DNA from: Pseudomonas allokribbensis
GTDB taxonomy: Bacteria; Pseudomonadota; Gammaproteobacteria; Pseudomonadales; Pseudomonadaceae
Length of the DNA stretch: 64,000 nt
Assembly (NCBI RefSeq): GCF_014863605.1
Contig: NZ_CP062252.1
Coordinates: 4,287,001-4,351,000, forward strand
Reading direction: 5' to 3'
Part shown: positions 52,101 to 59,103 of the stretch, in pieces
Layout: every line of letters starts with the position of its first letter
Position numbering within the stretch: the stretch's first letter is position 1
Notes under the pieces: generated by a model
The model's database searches: none
The model's input: only the letters and a program-made list of their open reading frames with translations
Told to the model about the DNA's origin: nothing
Position numbers and translations under genes: made by a program

Positions 52101-53802
52101 ACTGATACGACCATGCTGCGCCGTTCTCGTCCTGCGCCTGAACCAGGTCGCCATAGGCGTCGTATTGGTACGCACAAAGTTGTCGCAACGGTTCGCCGTC
52201 AACGATCTGCCAGAGGCCGATAAACCGGCCGTGGTCGTCGATCATTGTGCCGAGGTGCAAGTGCACCTTGCTGGTGTCGTTTTCCTGATAGGTGATCAGG
52301 TCGGAGAGCACCGAGTGTTCGCCGTAGCGATGCTCGTAATGCAGCATGATCCCGGCGCCGTTGCGCAGCGAAATGTTGCTCAGCACAAAACGCTGGCCAC
52401 GGCGGACGTAGGTTTCCTTGCGTTCGAAACCACGACACAACAGCAACTGCTCCTCGCCACTGCGAACCAGGGTGATGTTTTCAATGGCGTCGTAGTGAAA
52501 CAGACCGACTTTGGGCAACGGATAGCTATGGTCGCGGCCATCGGCGTCGTAGAACGTCAGGCCATCGTCCACGCAGTCGAAACGTGTGGTGAACTCGCTG
52601 ACCCAGCGAGCGCCGATTTCGCTCTGATCGTAGGCGTCGAGGCGTGAGTTGTAAGTGCGTGTCCATTCGATCGGGAATGGGCCGGGCAAGCTGAAATCGG
52701 TATGGCTGAGGCTTTCCGAACCCAAGGCGAAATTGATGCTGAAGTCCGTGGCACATTTGCAAGGGCCTTTCTTTGGATTGGGCGCGCCTTTCGCAGGTGC
52801 CTGTTGGCCGTGGGCGGCCAACTGCCCCTCAGATGCCGTACGCTTCGCCTGTCCGGTCTTCTCCGGATGGACGGCGGCGTTCTGGCCATGGGCATTGCGC
52901 TTGCGCCACAACGTCACGGCGCTGGAAAGAATCAGCAGCAACCAACCGATGGAGTTCTGAACGGACTCGTCGTCCAGCTTGCTCAACTGGGTGCGCAGCT
53001 CCGGACCCATCGCCCGCAGTTTCGCGGTTTCCGTGGCAACCCGCTTCTTCACCTCATCGGGCAGCAGGTGATCGGCCGCACTGTTGGCCAAGCCTTTGCC
53101 TGCGGCCTTATAAGCGCTGCACGCGGCGCCGAAGATGTTTCCGAACGATGCAAGGGGATCATTCTTGAATTGATCGACCGCCGCACTCGCTTGTGCGCCA
53201 GCCGCGTTTAGGTCGCCCTTGGCATCAAGCTTGCCATTGGCCACCGTCTCGAGGCCTTTGGCAATCTCGTTGACGACGTCTTCGCCCAGCTTGCCAGCGT
53301 CCGCCAAAATGCCCGGCAGCTTGCCTTTGGCCTGTTCAACAAAATCATCCAGCGTGCCGATAATCGAGGCGTTCAGGTGACCTACCAGCACCTCGATCAC
53401 GGAGGTGCTGAGCAACAACTTGCTGCTGGCCCTCATCTCCTGACGCACCAGAAACAGCGTCGGGCGCAGGGTCATTCGGGCTGCCGCCATCGCCGGTGGC
53501 AACGGCAAAACACCGATCAGGTTGATGCCCAGACTGGCCCAGGCGAGCAGATCACGCTTCTGCGCATTCGACAACGTGACGATGTCACCCAGCGCATCGA
53601 CCAGTGCCATGATGTTGCCCACCACGGGTAAGGCGCCGGCGACGTTCTTGATCCGATCTAGGGTGACCACGCCGCCACTGGCCGATTGCAGCCAGGCATC
53701 GAAAGTCGCCGCACCGCTGGCGACGTCCTGAATGTCGATGGCATTCAGGGGAACGATGGCAACCTGAGGTTCACGTTTTACAGCAGCATTTTCAGTGGTC
53801 AT
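49111..53802 (-). CDS. Rhs polymorphic toxin 2 (T6SS effector)
   Basis: 1563 residues. N-terminal hydrophobic region (~45-125: VAGALPVVGNIMALVDALGD, ASLGINLIGVLPLPPAMAAA), helical linker, then a YD-repeat cage from CKCATDFSINFALGSES on, and the core domain ending in PVSWIDPLGL (autocleavage). The tip (residues 1442-1563) begins NRFKPKTLTTGSVFRGGSGT and contains VRKGSNAPGLSADMSV, CSCGFDVI, SGHVTIRP and KAWANTRGAESNHALTDG. The FRGG...GLS opening recurs in other toxin tips, but I cannot name the activity. Its start overlaps the vgrG stop (ATGA). Core very similar to rhs1, opposite strand. Confidence 0.95.
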   Translation of the reverse strand: MTTENAAVKREPQVAIVPLNAIDIQDVASGAATFDAWLQSASGGVVTLDRIKNVAGALPVVGNIMALVDALGDIVTLSNAQKRDLLAWASLGINLIGVLPLPPAMAAARMTLRPTLFLVRQEMRASSKLLLSTSVIEVLVGHLNASIIGTLDDFVEQAKGKLPGILADAGKLGEDVVNEIAKGLETVANGKLDAKGDLNAAGAQASAAVDQFKNDPLASFGNIFGAACSAYKAAGKGLANSAADHLLPDEVKKRVATETAKLRAMGPELRTQLSKLDDESVQNSIGWLLLILSSAVTLWRKRNAHGQNAAVHPEKTGQAKRTASEGQLAAHGQQAPAKGAPNPKKGPCKCATDFSINFALGSESLSHTDFSLPGPFPIEWTRTYNSRLDAYDQSEIGARWVSEFTTRFDCVDDGLTFYDADGRDHSYPLPKVGLFHYDAIENITLVRSGEEQLLLCRGFERKETYVRRGQRFVLSNISLRNGAGIMLHYEHRYGEHSVLSDLITYQENDTSKVHLHLGTMIDDHGRFIGLWQIVDGEPLRQLCAYQYDAYGDLVQAQDENGAAWSYQFQHHLITRYTDRTGRGMNLQWDGPGAKAKAIREWADDGSFDSRLEWDENIRLTYVTDALGNETWHYYDILGYTYRIRYADERSEWFFRDEAKNIVRRVNADGSTDRYSYDERSNLLEHIRADHTVMHYAYDDQDMLIKISDAEGGQWQRAYDDQGNLVEALDPLGNKTEYAYNKSGQPTAIKDANGNEKTLDYNDAGQLVEYVDCSGKTSAWEYNELGQMICFTDAAGNATEYEYKAGQLVLIKHPDKTEERFERDAEGRLLTHVDGLDRCTTWSYSAAGLIAERVDAAEQTLRYRWDRLGRLTALENENEQRAHFHYDPVGRLLEERGFDGRATRYQYDAQTGRLAQSINGKRVISVSFDPMGRLTERRATLGDQSQSEIFAYDGNGNMVLADNADSRLQWFHDPAGNLLREHQHYLGLEKPTVAIWQHEYDVLNQRVATVRPDGHRVSWLTYGSGHLLGMRLDEHELIGYERDDLHREVARHQGNHLLQTQSWDPAGRLQEQLLGRSDDKSTLLKREYKYDAAGQLTDINDSRRGPLAYRYDPVGRLLSAVTRQSVETFAFDPAGNLLDDKTAEIRRPLDLTPPRSKLVDNLLREYAGTHYDYDERGNQIQRWHNGQRSDMRWDLFDRLVHFEDPRLSVDFAYDALGRRLHKNSRAHYKQRPEAGSLWNRSEHARKQRELGCGFTLYGWDGDNLAWESSLAQGDGEPGRTVHYVFEPGTFVPVAQAVRHAPINLMGLPDYSGEYRLDEDPVWNHKATALPFDALAWYQCDHLGTPQELTDSQGKMAWTAQYKAWGQVTEQHSDWARQHGVTNPIRFQGQYHDHETGLHYNRYRYYDPKIGRFISHDPISYFGGINLYQYASNPVSWIDPLGLNRFKPKTLTTGSVFRGGSGTASSMTPRPNKDDVRKGSNAPGLSADMSVDNMGPGKYVELDVEALCSCGFDVINDKESGHVTIRPSDDPDDSKLKAWANTRGAESNHALTDGVLKSISRKGVK

Positions 53803-56705
53803 GACAGCATCTCACCCGCCAGCAGGCCCGGGGTTTTCAAGGAAGTTTTTGGAAGCGTCGGCGCCGGCAGACTCGGCAACTTGCCCGCCTTGCTCGCCGC
53901 CCCGAGCAGCCCGGAAGCACTCGGCATCGCCGCACTCGCCAGTTTCGGCAGCCCGGCCGCTCCGCCCTGCATCACGCCCTTTACCTGCTGCGCCGTTTGC
54001 ATCGCGCCTTGTGCGGTCTGCATCGCCCCCATCCCTGTCTGTGCCAATTCCTTGCCCTTCTCCAACAGATCCCAGTTCTTGCTCGGCAGCGCCTGCGCCA
54101 CCATCGCCTGCACCTGACTCGGCACGTCCTCAGCGCCCGGTGGATTCAACGGCCATTCCGGTTTGCCGATGTAGCTGCCTTCGCTCCAAGTGTCCGCCGG
54201 ATCCTTGCCGAACAGCACGCGCGCCGGCCCCGGTGCGGCGCCGGCAACACTGGCGAAACCCTTCGCATCGAGCTTGCCCTTGATGCTTTTGCCCAGCGCA
54301 TCGATGACTTCGTAATCGCCTTCCTTGATGCCTTGGCGCCCGGCGTACTGGTTGAATAATTCGAGGTTGCCCTTGCCCGGTTTCGGCGGTTCCGGGAACA
54401 CGCCGGCCAAGCTCTTGGCGCCGGTGTAGGCGAAGTTCGCCGCGTGGGCGGTGTACGGGCCGCTGGTGGCGTGGGTGATGCCGCCGGCGTTGTAGGTCGT
54501 GGCGCTGCCGCCGCCCTGGATCACCAGTTCGGTCTTGGCGGTGATGGTGATGCGGTCGGCGTTGGCGGTGATGTTGAGCTTGGCCAGCAGGTTGATGCTG
54601 TCCTTGAGTGCCTTGACGTCGATGTCGCCGGAGGCCGCCACCAGCCGCCAGCCCATGCTCTGCACGAACAGGCGCATGCCACGGCTGGCACTGGCCAGCA
54701 GGCGTTTGCCGATGGAAAAACTGGTGTGCCCGGTGCTGCTCAGCGCCAGGTGTTCGCCGGTGGCGATGTGGCTGGAGCGCGGTGTGGTCAGGGCGATACC
54801 GGCCGGACTGGCGAGCACCAGATGCGGCTCGGTGAACTCGGGGAATTCGTTGGCGGTGAGGTTTGCCGGACCCGAGCCGAGTACGCCTTGATGCTGCGCG
54901 TGCAAGGCCTTGGCCACGTCGTCCTGGTCGCCCGCTTCCTGGGCTTGCAGCTCTTTGGCCTGCGTGGCGAAACCATCCTGTTGATCGCTGGCCGTGGCCA
55001 GGCGTTCGGCGGTTTCCGGCAGGTCCTTGTGGTGCTTCGATTCGTTCGGGCGCGGCTCGGTGGTGATCAGCAGGCCGGCACCGGCGCGCACGGCGCCGTG
55101 GCGGTCGGTGCGCAACTCGAAACCTTCGCCGCGCGGCTGGCCGCCGCTTGGGCGCGGGTGGGTCAGGTAACCAAGGTTGATCGCACTCGCGCCGTGGTCA
55201 CTGCGCAGCGCGATGCTGATCTCGCTGGTGGTGTCGTCGATGCGCAGTTCGTTGGCGCGGCTGCCCTTGTATTCCTTGCTCTTGACCGTGGCCAGGGTCT
55301 TGAAGTCCGGCAGTTTGTACGGCGGCAGGTTGGCGCCGTGGTACAGGCAACCGGTGATCAGCGGCTGGTCGGGATCGCCTTCGAGGAAGGTGATCAGCAC
55401 TTCCATGCCGACCCGCGGAATGTTGATCGAGCCAAAGGTTTCAGCCGCCCAGCTGGAGGCCACGCGCATCCAGCAGGTGGTCTTGTCGTCGTGCTGGCCT
55501 TCGCGGTCCCAGAAGAACTGCACCTTCACCCGGCCGTACTGGTCGCAGAAGATTTCTTCGCCTTCGGGGCCGGTGACCACGGCGCTTTGCGAACCGAGGA
55601 CTTTGGGTTTCGGGTGGTCCAGCGGCGGACGGTACGGCACGTCCCAGGGGATGGCGTTGAAGCGGTTGCGATAGCCCTGATGGAAATCGTCTTTGTTGTC
55701 GGTGGTGTCGCTGGTCACCGACTCTTCCAGCACCTGCGGCTGTTTGCCTTCGTGGAAGATGTCCGTAAGCAGCCACAGGTCGTTCCACGTCGGGTTGGCG
55801 TGGTCGGTCAGGGCCAGAAAATGCCCGGTGACCAGAATCGGTTGGTCGCTGTTGCCCTCGGCCAGCCGATAGTCGCTGCGGTGGCGTTCGAGGTTGCGGT
55901 TGGCCAGATGCTTGCCGCGCTCGCGGTCCACGAAACGCCCCGGGTAATCGTAGTCTTCCAGGTCCGGTTGGGCGCTGCTCTTGGCGTCGCTTTCCAGCTC
56001 GATCTTCGGTTTGACGAAGTCATAATCGCGCCGCGTAGTGCGGCTGGTGCGGGTCGCCAGGCGCAGGCCGAAACGCTTGACCACCGGTTTGTCCGCCACC
56101 AGCCCGGAGTCCTGCTGATAGGCCACGGGCGCCAGTTTCGGGAACACCGTCTGGTCATCGCCGAAGGTCAGTTTGTGGCCGCTGGCGGTGTGCTGGAAGT
56201 GGTAGTGAATCCCCTCCTCTTCGCACAGGCGCTGGACGAAATGCAGGTCACTTTCGTCGTACTGCGTGCAGTAGACGCGCTCGGGATAGATCGCGCTCAG
56301 CTGGAAGTGGTAGTCGCTGGCGAGGATGCCGTGTTCTTCCAGCACCTGGCTGATGATCTGCTGCACGGTCATCTGCTGGAAAATGCGCTGGTTGAAACGG
56401 TGCGCGAGGTACGAAAGCTGCGGGCGCAGCGAGATCTTGTAGCGGGTCAGGCGCTTGCCCGCCTCGCCCTGAGCGATGCTGTAGATCAGCCCGTGAATGC
56501 CGGTGCCGCTCGGCGACAGCTGAAGAAACGCCAGTTTGTGCAGCAGACTTTCGAGGTTGATCGAGGCCTTTTCGCTGACCAGTTCCAGCTCGAATTCGAA
56601 GGGCGTGTTGAGGGCCTCCCGACCGGTGAACGACAGCACCTGGAAATCGCTGTCCGCGCCATCGATGGTCAGGTTGAAATGAGCCTGGTTGGCCGGTGAG
56701 AACAT
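53799..56705 (-). CDS. vgrG: VgrG spike protein with extended C-terminus
   Basis: 968 residues. T6SS spike: gp27-like part 1-~380 (FEFELELVSE, CQYDESDLHFVQRLCEEEGIHYHF type motif), gp5 OB-fold near 400-480 (DQYGRVKVQFFWDREG, WMRVASSWAAETFG, PRVGMEVLITFLEGDPDQPLITG), then a DUF2345 beta-helix to ~760. A further ~200 residues hold a transthyretin-like part (GDYEVIDALGKSIKGKLDAKG) and a helical Ala/Gly/Met-rich end (MGAMQTAQGAMQTAQQVKGVM). The extension probably docks the Rhs effector, whose gene overlaps its stop codon. Antisense shadow frames are long here and ignored. Confidence 0.95.
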   Translation of the reverse strand: MFSPANQAHFNLTIDGADSDFQVLSFTGREALNTPFEFELELVSEKASINLESLLHKLAFLQLSPSGTGIHGLIYSIAQGEAGKRLTRYKISLRPQLSYLAHRFNQRIFQQMTVQQIISQVLEEHGILASDYHFQLSAIYPERVYCTQYDESDLHFVQRLCEEEGIHYHFQHTASGHKLTFGDDQTVFPKLAPVAYQQDSGLVADKPVVKRFGLRLATRTSRTTRRDYDFVKPKIELESDAKSSAQPDLEDYDYPGRFVDRERGKHLANRNLERHRSDYRLAEGNSDQPILVTGHFLALTDHANPTWNDLWLLTDIFHEGKQPQVLEESVTSDTTDNKDDFHQGYRNRFNAIPWDVPYRPPLDHPKPKVLGSQSAVVTGPEGEEIFCDQYGRVKVQFFWDREGQHDDKTTCWMRVASSWAAETFGSINIPRVGMEVLITFLEGDPDQPLITGCLYHGANLPPYKLPDFKTLATVKSKEYKGSRANELRIDDTTSEISIALRSDHGASAINLGYLTHPRPSGGQPRGEGFELRTDRHGAVRAGAGLLITTEPRPNESKHHKDLPETAERLATASDQQDGFATQAKELQAQEAGDQDDVAKALHAQHQGVLGSGPANLTANEFPEFTEPHLVLASPAGIALTTPRSSHIATGEHLALSSTGHTSFSIGKRLLASASRGMRLFVQSMGWRLVAASGDIDVKALKDSINLLAKLNITANADRITITAKTELVIQGGGSATTYNAGGITHATSGPYTAHAANFAYTGAKSLAGVFPEPPKPGKGNLELFNQYAGRQGIKEGDYEVIDALGKSIKGKLDAKGFASVAGAAPGPARVLFGKDPADTWSEGSYIGKPEWPLNPPGAEDVPSQVQAMVAQALPSKNWDLLEKGKELAQTGMGAMQTAQGAMQTAQQVKGVMQGGAAGLPKLASAAMPSASGLLGAASKAGKLPSLPAPTLPKTSLKTPGLLAGEMLS

Positions 56706-56833
56706 TCCCTTGTCCCTCGTGCTGTGCTGCTGCGCACGCCAGATCGATAAGAATCTGACGCTGAAAATTCTTTGAGTAGTGAAGGTGCCTCGACCGGCGA
56801 AACCGGCCGAGGCGGTACAACCATCAGTCGTAA

Positions 56834-57349
56834 TTAAACGACTGGAGCACGCCAGTCATCGGAACCCGAAGTACCGGATACTTCGTGGGTCCAGGTGATT
56901 TTGCGGTAGGTGAACTGCACTTCTTCCAGGTGGGTGAAGTGCGCGTTGCCTGGATCCTGGCAGTTGTGCATTTTGTTGTTGATGGCGACGATGATCGCGT
57001 CTTCCAGTTTGGTGGTGTAGTAGTGCTCTTGGGTGCCTTGCGCCGAAGTGCGGTACCACTGGATAACGATTTCGCTCATGCGCTCGCCGGAGGTCAGAGC
57101 CGCTTGCAGCAGAGGCGAAGCCTTGTCGTAGACCTTGGTGATCACAACTGGCTTGTGAACGCGCTGACCGGTTGGCTGACCGGATTGCGGGTCACGCGGG
57201 ATGATCACGTCGTGGGTGAAAGCCTGAACCATGACCTGGTCTTCGTGGCCTTCCTGGTAGGTGTTGCCAACGGAGTCGGCGGTGAAGGCGCCGGCAGTGA
57301 TCAGGCCTTGTTTTTCGCCGGTAACCGACATGTACGCTGGTGTTGCCAT
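56834..57349 (-). CDS. hcp: Hcp tube protein
   Basis: 171 residues. Hcp1 family (PF05638): MATPAYMSVTGEKQGLITAG, QAFTHDVIIPRDPQSGQP, VITKVYDKASPLLQAAL, and EVQFTYRKITWTHEVSG. Stacked hexameric rings form the inner T6SS tube and carry small effectors. AAGGAG precedes ATG 57349. First gene of the island, 130 bases ahead of vgrG; no structural T6SS genes are present, so the sheath and baseplate must be encoded elsewhere. Confidence 0.96.
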   Translation of the reverse strand: MATPAYMSVTGEKQGLITAGAFTADSVGNTYQEGHEDQVMVQAFTHDVIIPRDPQSGQPTGQRVHKPVVITKVYDKASPLLQAALTSGERMSEIVIQWYRTSAQGTQEHYYTTKLEDAIIVAINNKMHNCQDPGNAHFTHLEEVQFTYRKITWTHEVSGTSGSDDWRAPVV

Positions 57350-57418
57350 GGGGTGTGCTCCTTGCTGAATCGTTGGGTGCGCCGATAGGTGATATCACCC
57401 AAGAGGCGGCCAATGGCC

Positions 57419-57434
57419 ATCAATTAGCATGCCA
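57419..57434 (-). promoter_or_regulatory. candidate sigma-54 promoter of hcp
   Basis: TGGCATGCTAATTGAT on the reverse strand fits TGGCAC-N5-TTGCW with correct GG-N10-spacing; three consensus mismatches, including A for C at the -12 element. It lies 70-85 bases ahead of the hcp start. Confidence 0.45.
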
Positions 57435-57515
57435 ACTTTTTCAAACCCTTATAAACCGGGGGCTTGGTAAGTTTTCTTCGCAGATTCGGCGAAAATTCCC
57501 ACTGAATTCGTCGAA

Positions 57516-57561
57516 AAGTGCGCAAGAAGTTGCGCAGTACTGCGCAACTTCTTGCGCACTT
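57516..57561. promoter_or_regulatory. 46-bp perfect palindrome holding two TGCGCAA dyads
   Basis: Left arm AGTGCGCAAGAAGTTGCGCA continues to the centre at 57538/57539; the right arm is its exact complement. It contains two 18-bp dyads, TGCGCAAGAAGTTGCGCA (57519-57536) and TGCGCAACTTCTTGCGCA (57541-57558), centred 22 bases apart. No T-run, so not a terminator. Position 85-140 bases upstream of the sigma-54-like site suits an enhancer. Confidence 0.6.
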
Positions 57562-57623
57562 GGCTGCAGACCTTGATCGGCAAGGCCTGTAGCGGTTTTG
57601 AACCTGGTTTTATTACGGACAAC

Positions 57624-57641
57624 TGCGCAACTTCTTGCGCA
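57624..57641. promoter_or_regulatory. third TGCGCAA-N4-TTGCGCA dyad
   Basis: TGCGCAACTTCTTGCGCA, identical to the site at 57541-57558, 83 bases farther from hcp. Flanking AAC/GTT extend the dyad. The remainder of 57350-57781 holds nothing else recognised. Confidence 0.6.
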
Positions 57642-57781
57642 GTTGCGAAACGCCCGTTCAATACATCGGAGCAACAGAACCTCGCCATAAACGCCTCAAC
57701 GGGCCGACACCCTCATATGGAACCCATGGGCTATCCTGCTGCCCACTTAAAGGTATCGACCGTTTCAGATAGGAGGTTTGA

Positions 57782-58603
57782 ATGCGTACCCTCGAATTGG
57801 CTGGCGTGCAGGTTCCGGTGATTGGCCAGGGCACCTGGCGCATGGGCGAAGACCGCTCGGCGCACACGCGTGAAGTCGCGGCCCTGCGCAGTGGCATCGA
57901 ACTGGGCATGACCCTGATCGACACCGCCGAAATGTACGCCGAGGGCGGTGCCGAAACCGTGGTCGGTGAAGCCATCGCCGGCCTGCGCGATCAAGTGTTC
58001 CTGGTGAGCAAGGTCTACCCGCACAACGCCAGTCGCAAAGGCATTCCCCAGGCTTGCGAACGCAGTCTGCGTCGGCTCGACACCGATTACATCGACCTCT
58101 ATCTGCTGCATTGGCGCGGCCAGTATCCGCTGGAAGAAACCGTCGAGGCTTTCGAGCGTTTGCGCGAGGACGGCAAGATCGGCCGCTGGGGCGTGTCGAA
58201 CTTCGACGTCGGCGATCTTGAAGAACTGTCGAATTCGGCCTGCGCGACCAATCAGGTGCTGTACAACCTGGAAGAGCGCGGCATCGAATTCGATCTTTTG
58301 CCGTGGTGTCAGCAACAGCGCATGCCACTGATGGCGTACTGCCCGATCGGCCAGGGCGGCGCGATGCTCGCGGAAACCGTGCTGAAACAGATTGCCGTTC
58401 GTCACGGCGTGACCCCGGCACAGGTTTCGCTGGCGTGGATTCTGCGTCAGGATGGGGTGATTGCGATTCCCAAGGCAGTGCGTCCGGAACATGTGCAGCT
58501 CAATGCACAAGCGGCGCAGCTACAGCTCGATGCCGGGGATCTGGCGGCGCTGGACCAGGCGTTTCACGCGCCACAACGCAAGCAGCGGCTGGCCATGGTC
58601 TGA
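57782..58603 (+). CDS. aldo/keto reductase
   Basis: 273 residues, NADPH-dependent carbonyl reductase with a TIM barrel. Catalytic tetrad visible: Asp in LIDTAEMY with Tyr, Lys in LVSKVYPHN, His in YLLHWRGQ. NADPH-binding end IAIPKAVRPEHV. Close to the YeaE/DkgA-like group. AGGAGGT before ATG 57782 is strong. Divergent from hcp and probably not part of the island. Confidence 0.9.
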   Translation: MRTLELAGVQVPVIGQGTWRMGEDRSAHTREVAALRSGIELGMTLIDTAEMYAEGGAETVVGEAIAGLRDQVFLVSKVYPHNASRKGIPQACERSLRRLDTDYIDLYLLHWRGQYPLEETVEAFERLREDGKIGRWGVSNFDVGDLEELSNSACATNQVLYNLEERGIEFDLLPWCQQQRMPLMAYCPIGQGGAMLAETVLKQIAVRHGVTPAQVSLAWILRQDGVIAIPKAVRPEHVQLNAQAAQLQLDAGDLAALDQAFHAPQRKQRLAMV

Positions 58604-58632
58604 GCCACCGCCGACGGGCAGAGGGCTTCGCC

Positions 58633-59103
58633 ATGAGAAGCACTGATCAGTACGACCCGTTCAACCTGCAACGATTTGTCCTGGCCCAGGACCCGGTGTT
58701 CGAACGGGTGCAACGCGAACTCGACGAGGGCCGCAAGCGCAGCCACTGGATGTGGTTTGTGTTTCCGCAGTTCGCCGGGCTCGGGGGCAGCGAGATGTCC
58801 CGGCGCTTTGCCATCGGCTCGGCCGGGGAAGCCAAGGCTTATCTGGCCCATGAGCTGCTCGGCGCCCGGCTGCGCACGTGCGCGCAACTGGTGCTGAACG
58901 TGCAGCAGCGTTCGATTGCCGAGATTTTCGGCCACCCGGACGATCTGAAATTCCACTCATCGATGACTCTGTTCGCCCAGTTCGCCGACGAAAACAGCCT
59001 CTGGCATCAAGCGCTGGAGCGTTATTTCCACGGCATTCAGGACGAATGGACCCTGCAACTGCTGGACTCAAAACAGGCCCAGTTGCCCCCCGATCAGGGT
59101 TGA
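58633..59103 (+). CDS. DUF1810 family protein
   Basis: 156 residues. Whole length matches DUF1810 (PF08837): [58 protein letters not shown]. Function unknown. It starts 30 bases after the reductase stop, probable operon. Its last 36 bases overlap the convergent polB end. Confidence 0.88.
   Translation: MRSTDQYDPFNLQRFVLAQDPVFERVQRELDEGRKRSHWMWFVFPQFAGLGGSEMSRRFAIGSAGEAKAYLAHELLGARLRTCAQLVLNVQQRSIAEIFGHPDDLKFHSSMTLFAQFADENSLWHQALERYFHGIQDEWTLQLLDSKQAQLPPDQG

Noticed and set aside
53377..54359. Short + strand frames near the vgrG-rhs2 junction
   Set aside because: Antisense to well-supported genes that overlap by ATGA; no independent support.
54444..56699. 751-codon open frame on the + strand opposite vgrG
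   Set aside because: Perfectly antisense to a clear VgrG; composition is that of a GC-rich shadow frame, with no ribosome-binding site or domain.
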